Origin: Furcasterigmium furcatum
Lineage: Eukaryota; Ascomycota; Sordariomycetes; Glomerellales; Plectosphaerellaceae
DNA: 64,000 nucleotides
Direction of reading: 5' to 3'
Assembly: GCA_001599815.1 (NCBI GenBank)
Contig: BCIA01000007.1
Coordinates: 434,001 to 498,000 of the forward strand
Each line of letters starts with the position of its first letter. Position 1 is the first letter of the stretch. Below are positions 55,394-64,000 of this stretch, in pieces. Below the pieces are notes generated by a model. It ran no database searches and was not told the origin of the DNA. It saw only the letters and a list, made by a program, of their open reading frames with translations. The translations under genes and the position numbers were made by a program.

Positions 55394-57110
55394 GCCGACC
55401 CCTCGGTCTCGTGTACATGTAGTTCGGTTAATAAGTAACGCTAATAGAGACGTCGATTGAGTCTTGCAACTGCTTTTCGATCGGCAATCTGACCTATTGT
55501 GTCTTGGCGGTGATTCTTCGTGCTGCCTGTTGTCAATTGCCAGTCAGCCACCGTGACTTAGACGCCGATGCTAGCTAAAGCGACATGTGCAAACCAAAGT
55601 TCGCAAGCAGACGTTGGCGTTGTGCCAACCTCGGTGACGAACTGTTGGAGGCTGACTGGCTGCTCGGCTGGAAGAGGTGTTGTTGTTCATCAAGGTCACG
55701 ACAGGCAGAGCGGAGGTCGTAGCTGAAGCCTCGGAAGCGAGCCGCCTAATCGCAAGGTCGAGCTCCAAAGTCAAGGGACAGCGGATCACTTGCCCAAGAA
55801 AGTGCCGCCAGGCAAGGATATAGTCCTTCGAGCGACAGATTCGGGCCGTATCAGCCGACGCAGAGTCGATTGTGAGCTCTGAAAACGCCGGATCCCGCGC
55901 TCGAGCACAGATCCCCATGCCATTGTCGATCGGGGCTTCCGGGTCCATGTTGGTTCCCGTGCCATAGCCGCCCTGGCCGGGGTTCAATTGGCTCATCTGG
56001 AGATGTCACTGGGCATTCTGTCAGGGGTAGGGGCTCTTCTGTGCCGACGGGTGAGTTGGTCGAAGTGGCGCGAGGAAAACATCGTCGCAGCGGGAGGGGG
56101 GCAGTACCGAAGGATCAAGTGCTAACATTCATCCATGATCTGGGCTGCTTCGCCAGATAGCATCATGACAGCTCGGCTTGGCTCGCCGATCATTTGGTCC
56201 CCCACCTGTCATTCCAGGGGATCGGGAGGAGCTTTCGTTCCCGTTCGCTAATGTTAACCAGCTTCAGATTCCATGGTTGGCACAGATGATGACCTTCCTT
56301 GAGGGATCTGATCTGCGGTCTTGGCTAAGCACCTAAGTGCAACGGGGTGCGGACCTGCAGATGCTTGGCGAGATGGCAAAAGATCCCCAGGGCGTCATGG
56401 ATATAGCATCTAGTTCGGCGTCGCCGAAGTGGTAGAATATCCCCAGGTCTCAAGGTCGGGGACTCACGGAGTGTAACGAGCAGCGGGGACTCAAGTAAAT
56501 GTGAGTCTAGGTGACTATAAACGGTCCATGTCGTATGAAAGAAATAGTGACATTGATGATCTCGTCTGTCGCGCGGCCCAACCTTGGATGCTGGAAACTG
56601 CACTGGGTAAGCAGACGCCAGAAACTGCCAACATCTTTCTCCAAGCTATCCGAGATTTGAACGATGGCTTCGTACCATCCTCTACCTAAACAAGCCACAC
56701 ATCCATGGATGACGCCGAGTTCCCTCGACCCACCACGCGCTGTCGCGACTCTCGGGCCCCGGGCCCCGACGAGTTGCTTGACTCCCCATCTGTAGAATCG
56801 ACCGATTCCTCTGCTTCCAAACATTCTATGGGGAAGCTAGAAACTTTGCCGCAGACCTGCATTTGCTGAATGCGCGACGTTAAGCAGCGGGCTGCGGCTC
56901 AACCAACACACCTGCAGAATGTGGCAGCCCTCGAGCCACCACTGGTTCGAATCCCCTGCTTCCAGGTTGTTATGCATTCCCGCTTCCCGATGTGCATGAT
57001 TCCTTAAAACGCCGCTGCGGCCGCCACAGGCTTTCGGGCTCTTGTTTGGTTCACTGGATCCGTGGCGCTACTCTGGGAGCAGCATCAACCACCCCAAGCC
57101 CGACGAGAAG
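55394..57110. other. Intergenic region with one doubtful ORF
   Basis: This 1.7 kb stretch holds the small minus-strand ORF listed separately and an isolated tRNA B-box-like word at 56944-56954. I see no other support for genes. Confidence 0.4.
55571..55996 (-). CDS. Hypothetical protein, doubtful
   Basis: 141-residue open frame with a plausible start (MSQLNPGQGGYGTG). It has an evenly mixed composition, including a helix-like central stretch (KDYILAWRHFLGQVIRCPLTLELDLAIRRLASEA). No family is recognised, there is no signal peptide, and no splice sites were found that extend it. It may be the last exon of a longer gene or a chance frame. Confidence 0.25.
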   Translation of the reverse strand: MSQLNPGQGGYGTGTNMDPEAPIDNGMGICARARDPAFSELTIDSASADTARICRSKDYILAWRHFLGQVIRCPLTLELDLAIRRLASEASATTSALPVVTLMNNNTSSSRAASQPPTVRHRGWHNANVCLRTLVCTCRFS

Positions 57111-58565
57111 ATGGTCCCTCCGCCATCAGGGACAGCTGTTCTAGTATGAAGATGCCCCTTACTCCGCAATCTGACCTTTTCTTGAAGTACACCACATGAT
57201 ACGACCCTGGTCTGACTAGCCGACTCCGACAGGCGACGCACTTCACACTTCTCGGCATCGCAGCAGTCCTCATCTTAGCACGAGTATGGCTTCGAGTTAA
57301 GATACAGCGCCACGTTCGGCTGCTTGCCAGTGACTGGTTCTTGATCGCCGCTTGGGTAGCCGGGTGCATCACGGCATCATTTGCCATCGTCATGCACGGG
57401 CTGGGCGTTCTCAAGCCGGAATTCGACTACTCTTTGCTGGTTCATAAAATCCCCGAGTTCGACCGATCGGATTTCAAGAAGCTGGAGCACATCCTCAAGG
57501 TGAGCCTTCCATATGTCTGACAACGTGAGAAGAGACATCGCCTAACGTTCGTCTGGCGAGTAGCTGCTGTGGATCAGCGAGTTTCCTTTCATCACCGCGT
57601 TCTATCTGTGCAAGGCGTCGTTGCTGGCCGTCTACCTCCAACTATTTCCGAAGCACATGAAGCTGCAGGTGATAGCCCTGTGGGCTACTATCACCTACTG
57701 CGCCGTGGCTTTCGTGGCCTCCATCTTCACGCATCTCTTCATTTGCATGCCGATCCAGGGCAACTGGTAAGTCCTCAGGCCGGATATCTTGACTCTTCTG
57801 CCACTAACATTAACATCACTATCCAGGGCGATCACCAACCCGGACGTCGTCTGCCCTCTCAGCGCACCGGAAATGGGATTCCGGATTGCTTGGTCATTAC
57901 ATATCATTGGAAGTCTACTCGGTATGCAGAGCCACAGCCGATCTCGACCACCACGTGCTAACCGCGACGCCAGTCTTCCTGCTACCATTCACCATCATCT
58001 ACAAGCTACAGCTTCAGCTCAAGATGAGAATCGGCGTCCACACCGTCCTGATGCTCGGCCTCGTGCACATTGCTTTCTCCGTCGCGCGATTCGTCACGGT
58101 GGAAGTCGCAAGCGAAGGGGGCGTCACCTCTCTGACACTGATATGTAAGCTCCAATTGAAAAGTAATAATATGTACACAAGAAACATTGGCTGACACGAA
58201 GCGCGCCTCGCACAGCCCTCTGGTCATGCCTCGACGTCAACGTTGGCGTCATCATCGCCTGCCTGCCCGCCTTGCGCCCGTACCTCCGCCGCAACATGAA
58301 GGCCACCGCGAACCAATACACCTACGGCAAGACCTCGAACCTGGCGAGCCGACTAACAGACATCCGTCGGGGTGGACAGGAAGGGTTCGAGGTGATTTGC
58401 GAAGGACCCCGGAGGCATGGCCCGACTCCTCAGTCCACCGACCGACCACGAGATGTCGAAGACCAGGGCCAGAGCAGCGACACGGACGGATGGAACGACG
58501 ATAAGAAAAGCAGCAGGAGCGATATCGGGCTGGTGATGGTGACACCACACGAGACAAAGCAGTGA
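57111..58565 (+). CDS. SAT4/PTH11-like seven-helix membrane protein (copy 2)
   Basis: Same superfamily as the gene at 50646. Six exons (57111-57143, 57233-57499, 57564-57766, 57827-57921, 57974-58144, 58216-58565) give 372 residues. The first 11-codon exon is the least certain. Hallmarks are LARVWLRVKIQRHVRLLASDWFLIAAW after TM1, ITAFYLCKASLLAVYLQLFP, and the CP-x-S region TNPDVVCPLSAPEMGFRIAWSLHIIGSLL. The carboxy tail of about 85 residues is hydrophilic (DDKKSSRSD). It ends 10 bp before the stop of the convergent pectate lyase gene, so the two transcripts almost surely overlap. Confidence 0.85.
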
Positions 58566-58575
58566 ACAGCTTCAC

Positions 58576-59669
58576 TTAGAGCCTCTGGCCAGCGGTGCCG
58601 GGGATGATGCGGGCAACATTGCCAGAGCCGAGGGCGGTGACCCTGTAGGGCAGGGAGGCGGAAGTCAGCGTGCCCAGGGGGGCGGAGTTGACAGAGCCGC
58701 CGAGGTTGACGTCCTCGGTCCTAGCGTAGCCGGTCTCCTTGGAGTCGGCGAAGAAGATGGCGCGCTCGGCGGAGTTGGCGAACGCGGAGCTCTGGACGAG
58801 CACCTGCGCGCCCATGCGGGTGTTGACGCCGGACAGGATGATGCCGTCCCAGTAGTTGTTGACGAGGTGGACGGTGGCGAAGCGGATCAGCGGCTGGCGG
58901 CTGTTGACGTTCTTCCAGTAGTTGTTGGCGTAGGTGACGCGGAGCTTGCCCCTGTCCTCGGAGGCGTTGTTGTCGGAGTGGCCGATCAGAGAGCCCTTCC
59001 ACTACAGCGGGTGTCAGCAATAGATCATACTTCAGGGTAGATAAAAGAAATTTCATCAACTCACGTGGTCGTGGAAATAGACGTTGGACACGGTGATCCA
59101 GTCGGCACCGTGGGAGATGTCAAGAAGACCGTCAAGGTCATCCTTGCCACCGCTGAGATCACCGGAAAGATCGCAGTGGTCAACCCAGACGTTGGTGGAC
59201 TCGTCAATGCCAATGGCATCGCCGTTCTTGGCCTTGACCTGGCCGATCTTGAGGTTCCTCAGGATGACGTTCTTCTGGCGGCGAACGTAGATTCCGACAC
59301 CGGTGATGGCTATCAAAAGAGTTAGACACGCATCCCTTCTCCGCACATTTAGGCCAAAAACTCACAGCTGCCTGCCGCACCAATGATGGTCTTGTTGGAG
59401 GTCGGGCGGACCCTGGTGTCGCCGGTGAGCCTGCCGGAGACGACAATGATGAGGGGCTCAGTGCGCAGAGCAGCGGCAACGAGCTGGTCAACGGTCGTGA
59501 CAGTGACGGTCTGGCCGCCAGCACCACCGGTAGTGCCTCCGTTCTGAGTGCAGTATCCGACGGAGCAAGCGACCTGAGCCTGGCGCTTGGCGATGTCGAC
59601 GGGGTGCTCAGCGGGCATGGCAACGGTGACCGTAGCCAGCAGGCTGGCGAGGAGGGCGGAGAACTTCAT
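58576..59669 (-). CDS. Secreted pectate lyase, PL1 family
   Basis: Cleaves alpha-1,4-polygalacturonate of plant cell walls by Ca2+-dependent beta-elimination. Three exons (59669-59366, 59309-59065, 59001-58576) give 324 residues. The signal peptide covers residues 1-17, followed by a KR site (DIAKRQ) for propeptide removal. The parallel beta-helix shows TIIGAAGS, GIYVRRQKNVILRNLKIG, the Ca-site region NVWVDHCDLSGDL..DDLDGLLDISHGADWITVSNVYFHDHW, and the catalytic-Arg region NNYWKNVNSRQPLIRFATVHLVNNYW. TATAAAG on this strand (59831-59837) lies about 160 bp upstream. Confidence 0.93.
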
Positions 59670-59830
59670 TGTGAGTGTCGTGTCTTGTTACTGGCTTGGT
59701 AATGGAGGAGCGAGAAGAGAATCAATTTGATAGAGATGGGCCAGCCAAGGTGAGAATGAAGAGGAGTTAGGGCTCAGTGGTGATGATGATGGACTTCCTT
59801 GGACCCCGGAGTTGACGGACAAGGGCTGAC

Positions 59831-59837
59831 CTTTATA
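59831..59837 (-). promoter_or_regulatory. TATA box of the pectate lyase gene
   Basis: TATAAAG on the minus strand, about 160 bp before the ATG at 59669. Confidence 0.5.
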
Positions 59838-61489
59838 GATCGGGTTGCTCGGTAGGCACCACCGAGCTGCTTGTAAGTACCCGTCATTTCAGCTAGAATG
59901 GCGCCTTCTGAGGCCATCGTGACCTTGGCAGATCTCTTTTCGTCAGTAGCTGGAGGCAAGAGAGCTGTCATTTCCCGTAAGCCTGTTTCTGGTTGAGTGA
60001 TGCACCCCGGGACTGGTGGATACTGTGGTCAGGCTACGAGAACCACGATTGCCACTGTTCAACTCGGTCTATTGGTGCATTCTTGCCATGTGGGCTTGGC
60101 GGTTGGTGGAAAATCAGCGGAATGAGGGAGGATGTTCAGGCACATACTTGGCGGTAGAGTGTGGTACACAAGAGGCGATTCTCGCCGGAGTCTCCTGGGC
60201 AGGCCTCGCCCAAGGAAGCTTGAATGATGTCCTTCCGAGGCTCCGCTCGTACCCCTAGCCCGAAATGTAGATGGAGAGCCTAATTCAAGTCCATCAGATT
60301 AGCAAGGTCTGTCTCCATTGCCGTATGGAAGACATGACGCATTGGGGTGATGATCCGATTTAGATCTGACCCTGTCCATGCGTCCGGGGTGGCCAGCGAC
60401 ACGAATCTTTTCCAGCATTGCCGGAGGTCCCGAGCCTTCATGATGATGATCGAAGTATCTCAACCAGGTGAGCTGGTTTCCGTGCAGTCAAAGTGCCCGG
60501 GAGTATTCTAACGACTGCCACAATTCAGCAGAAAAGTCACAATCCACCAACAGGTGGTCACTCCGGCCGCCAGAAAAGGGCCATGTTTCCGACGAGACCA
60601 GAGCTGCAAGTACCCCAGGAAGCCACTCGGGAGTTGGAGGGCACAGAGCTTGTTTCGGTAAGCTTAATCGATGCCCTTGCGGCACGCCCCGTTCGCTAGC
60701 AAGGAACAGCCCGGGACCTTGCGTGCTTGCCCCTTTTTGACCCTCAACTTGAGACGAACTAAGCGACTCCGCCACCTTGTGTAAGTCCCCCTCGTCATCA
60801 AAATCTCCAAGTGGCATTCAACGCATCCAGCATCTTGACTCGTTTGCCACCGCGCAGGAAATGTTTTGATTGCTGCTCATTCGGTTATATATTGCTTGGA
60901 GACAGAGGATTGCCGGCACCCTCAGTCTCCCGTCTCCGGGTCTTGCAGCATCTTGGTCGAGCCAGAAAGCCGCACGACATTCCAGAACTACCAAGTCTTT
61001 CCCGCACTGGCCAAGACGTCGAGAACTGACCTGTCGAAACTACTGATGCAATCCGTGAAGTTGTTCATTGGTGGACTGGGGAAAAAAGAGATCGACGCAG
61101 CTGACAGCAGCATAAGACTCCTGACGCCTCCTGCCTCGTGACCGGCTGCCGATCCTGCAGAACTTGGCGTCATGTTAGGCCGGTAACTGCTGCATTCTTC
61201 TCGTTTTCACAACGCAATGATTCCAGGCAGGGTCGCTGCGGAGAAACCTGGGGAAGATCCTGGATTGCCGAGGGTTGGAGATCGGTGTCAACCGGGCAAA
61301 TCACCACCCGTACGCCGATGGTGGTATTTTCCACGAATAACAGCCTCGCCCATCCAGGATCGCCGGATCGTCACGCTCCGCAATGTGAATACAGAAAAGC
61401 TTTGATCTCCAAAAGCGAAATCCGAGAGTGAGGATCTCGCTCATGATATTATTTATTCAGCTCAGCTGGCAGTTCTACTGAGATGATAT
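59838..61489. other. Intergenic, no gene seen
   Basis: About 1.65 kb upstream of the pectate lyase gene. A TATATAT-like word near 60886 has no convincing ORF after it. Short ORFs on both strands look random. Confidence 0.4.
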
Positions 61490-62907
61490 CTACTCATCAG
61501 ATTCTGCAGGGTCATCTCTGACCAGGCTGTCGAATGTCGGATAACCCAACCCCTGGACGTACCAAGTCCAGACCCAGAGTGACCGTTGACGGGTCGACTT
61601 CAAGTCAGGCACATACATCCGCCCCGGGTCCACAAAATCCGGTAGCTTTCTAGGGATGCTTGGGATCCCTGAGGCAGGAGGAATACATGGAGCGGCGGGA
61701 ACCCCCCCTTCATACAGCTTCATGATGCTGCCAGGCTCATGGTAGTACCAAACAGATAATGACGGCGCCGTACTATATTGACCTCCGATGGGAGCGCCGG
61801 ACGCCCTTTCTCCATGATTTGCCCTCCACGAGAGATCCACCATCGAGCCCTCCCCTCCCAAGTCTTGCCATACTGTCAGCACGGCCGTGTGAGTACCGAT
61901 GTAGTATACCGAGAAGACATGCTCCAAAGAACTGCGTGCCGTCCCTTGCCTCCCATGCCTGGATGACCATGTCAAAGAGCGGTTGGTAGCTGTCATGGGT
62001 TCTCTCCATGCAGTTTAGGGTGCTTGGACTTTGCGCATCTACTGCCGTCGAAATAGCAGTGCGGGCACACAGAGAACATCTTGATGTTTTCGTAAAATGC
62101 GCCAGACTGTTTGTGGTACTTGAAAACGGTTTTCACGAAAACTTTTTGCTGGTAGGACTCTGAGGTACGGCAGTATTTGGTGATTATTTTGGGATGAGCA
62201 GAACGTTGGGCTCCAGGTGGGTTCCAGAACGAGTACCGACCCCCAGAAAGTTGGAATTGGTCGAGGCTGTAGCCGAATGGCGACAAGACGCTGTGGAAAT
62301 ATTGCTGTCTCTTTGCCCCGATAGTATCCCATTGTCTTCGGTACTTAAGTGCGGTTTGCACGTGGTGGTGCTTGAGTGGGTAGCTAGCTGGGAGGGGGTT
62401 GTCGCTGGCGATCAAGCCGGTGGCGCAAGGTTGATGCTTTGCCTTCGCAGGCGTGTCGTCGAAATCTAGCGCATGATTGGCTATACAAATCTCGCAAGTC
62501 CAGCTGTCTAGGCGGCCGCGAGTGACTCCCCATAGGTATTCGAGCTGCTCGTGAGAAGACATCAGGTCCCGGAAAGATGTCCCTGGCTCATGGACCTCGT
62601 GTAGGGGGGACCCTTTAGCACACAGTGTCTGCCGCACGACTCGACGGTATGCGCTGCAGGTCTGGGCCAGTAGGAATCTTTGGGGCAGAGACAAGTGGTC
62701 GAGGATGCACACGGTGACATCTAACGGCAGCTGCAACATCTTCGATCCAGGGTGGTGCTGTTCAGAATCTTGGTCCGACTGTGGCGGCAGGCGTGCTTGT
62801 ACCTCTGACGACAGACATTTTGAGTCAGATGTGACTGTGGACTCGTAGTCTCGACCTCGATGGGAATTGTCCTCCAAGATGGAGGGGTTTTGAGTGGGTG
62901 AACTCAT
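61490..62907 (-). CDS. F-box protein with cysteine-rich middle
   Basis: Probable substrate receptor of an SCF ubiquitin ligase. The first exon (62907-62043) carries an F-box at about residues 57-95 (LQLPLDVTVCILDHLSLPQRFLLAQTCSAYRRVV). It also has CxxC pairs (WTCEIC, CPHCYF), a pattern common in fungal F-box proteins of unknown targets. The open frame would stop at 61993, but an intron 62042-61990 (GTAGAT..CTAAAC..CAG) restores the frame into 61989-61490 and gives 454 residues, ending in TVWQDLGGEGSMVDLSW and a Pro-rich tail. The intron is an inference from frame, splice signals and coding character of the second part. Confidence 0.7.
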
Positions 62908-64000
62908 GGCTTGGGGCTAACTGTCAGCTTGGCGACGCGACATTTGACGGACGAGGTCCAGAACTAGGATAACAGTACAAATGAACATGCTTGCAGATGT
63001 GCCCCGGGGGGAAGGGGGGCGGCTTGTGTATGGCTCTGGGGCGAGATCAGATGTTCAGGGTGACTTACTAGAGAGCAAGGAAAGATGGAACGACAGGAAT
63101 ATTGCAGCATTGACGCTGTGGTTGGGATTGAGCCGAAATTGGAGAACTAGGGATTGGTTCCAACTTGTTGGCGGTCAAGATCTACCGGATATGGGCTCTG
63201 CGTTGATCTTGCTGTTAAGTCGAAGTGTCCGGTCGTACGGGTAGATGTAAAATCAGATGGGCTCCGGAGGAAATTCCAGCCTTCTTATATACGGTCCCTG
63301 GAAAATTAAGGCTTCAGAGGCGTTAACGTTGAGGCGTCGATGACCGGAGTCACGGGGCGTTGCATGAGGTCTCCTGGGTCCCAACAAAAGTGTAAAATAG
63401 GCTGCCAACTTTGCAGTCAGCCACGCAGTCATTTTGAAGGTGGTTATTAAACGCCCTGACCTGAGCCTGGACTATTAGCAAATGCGACAGATGAAATGGA
63501 CTGTAGTATAGCTTGGGGCTCAGTCGTTCATTGCGGAGCGTTTGCAGTACCATGTCCAGGAGTGTTCGGGGTTGGTTTGGGATGGTCGGCCCTGTCCGTC
63601 ACGAGTGAGACTCATCTTGAAGCCAACAACACTGGCGGGAGCCTCTTCACTCTCCGGGACTACTCTAGAACTCGAGTAGTATTCATGATAGGCGAAGCAG
63701 CGCTCGAGGGCTCCAACTTGATACCGAGTCAGTTGTCGGAGATCGGACCCCAGAGATCCACCACCCCAGGCCAAAAGTCATCCCGAGTCCATACCCGATG
63801 TAGTAAGTTTTCCGCAAGTTCTTGTGCTTTATCTTATCGGTCAGTAGCAGCAGTCACGAGTGTTATCAGCCTCCGATTCCCGGGGAGGATGGGGACTTGA
63901 ATCCCTTTCACGTTCCACCAAGCCCGTTCCACCCAGTACCTGCAGAAGTGATGCAGCATCGTTCCAAGGGTTGAGCAACGCTGCCTCAAGCATGCCGCGA
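62908..64000. other. Right-end region, no gene seen
   Basis: About 1.1 kb upstream of the F-box gene up to the window edge. TATATAAG on the minus strand near 63281-63288 could be its TATA element with a long leader. The two overlapping ORFs at about 63500-63900 show no domain; part of a gene reaching beyond the edge cannot be excluded. Confidence 0.4.

Noticed and set aside
56944..56954. Perfect tRNA B-box word GGTTCGAATCC
   Set aside because: The flanking bases do not form a T-stem, and no A-box, anticodon arm or matching acceptor stem is found at a suitable distance, with or without an intron. Treated as chance.
59774..59971. Minus-strand ORF ending in five histidines, resembling an engineered His tag
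   Set aside because: It is produced by a natural GTGGTGATGATGATGG run in the pectate lyase promoter. The ORF overlaps the TATA region and has no domain, so it is not a gene and not vector sequence.

Overview
The window reads as nuclear DNA of a filamentous ascomycete (Pezizomycotina, probably a plant-associated Sordariomycete-like fungus; the assignment is an inference). The support is: genes split by short 50-90 nt GT-AG introns with CTAAC-like branch points, Zn2Cys6 regulators, PTH11/SAT4-type membrane proteins, plant cell-wall and glycoside enzymes, small cysteine-rich secreted proteins, and a Fot1/pogo-like transposon whose nonsense codons look like repeat-induced point mutation (RIP). 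I found no rRNA, tRNA, CRISPR or prokaryotic features. About 25 protein genes are supported, most with a spliced model that closes exactly in frame.

Layout. 0-13.5 kb: a Dal5/allantoate-type permease (cut by the left edge), a mitochondrial D-lactate dehydrogenase, a Zn2Cys6 regulator, a secreted Ser/Thr-rich protein with a choice-of-anchor-L-like head, a Tri3-like acyltransferase, and a secreted protein built of duplicated six-cysteine modules. 14.9-32.9 kb: a probable glycoside-utilisation cluster holding two secreted GH3 beta-glucosidases, an intracellular GH78 alpha-L-rhamnosidase, a shorter GH78-like protein, two MFS sugar transporters and a Zn2Cys6 regulator. 33.9-44.5 kb: a second compact group in which five genes (NTF2-like protein, thiosulfate/mercaptopyruvate sulfurtransferase, flavin monooxygenase, Zn2Cys6 regulator, DUR3-like SSS transporter) share an unusually conserved palindrome TCGGCCATCCGA (a CGG-N4-CCG site) in their intergenic promoters. 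I consider this the strongest candidate for an undescribed co-regulated system. 45.5-50.2 kb: a C2H2 zinc-finger gene, then an L-asparaginase split precisely by a TA-flanked pogo-family element carrying 50 bp inverted repeats; 485 Ns lie inside the element. 50.6-62.9 kb: two SAT4/PTH11-like membrane proteins, a secreted FAD-linked oxidase, a PL1 pectate lyase and an F-box protein.

How the parts may work together (inference): secreted beta-glucosidases trim plant glycosides outside the cell, MFS permeases import the released sugars or the remaining rhamnosides, and cytosolic GH78 enzymes remove rhamnose, under a local Zn2Cys6 factor. The neighbouring palindrome-linked group could import a small nitrogen- or sulfur-containing compound through the SSS carrier, oxidise it with the flavin monooxygenase and process its sulfur with the sulfurtransferase. 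Adjacency to the glycosidases suggests, but does not prove, that this compound is an aglycone or a plant defence metabolite.
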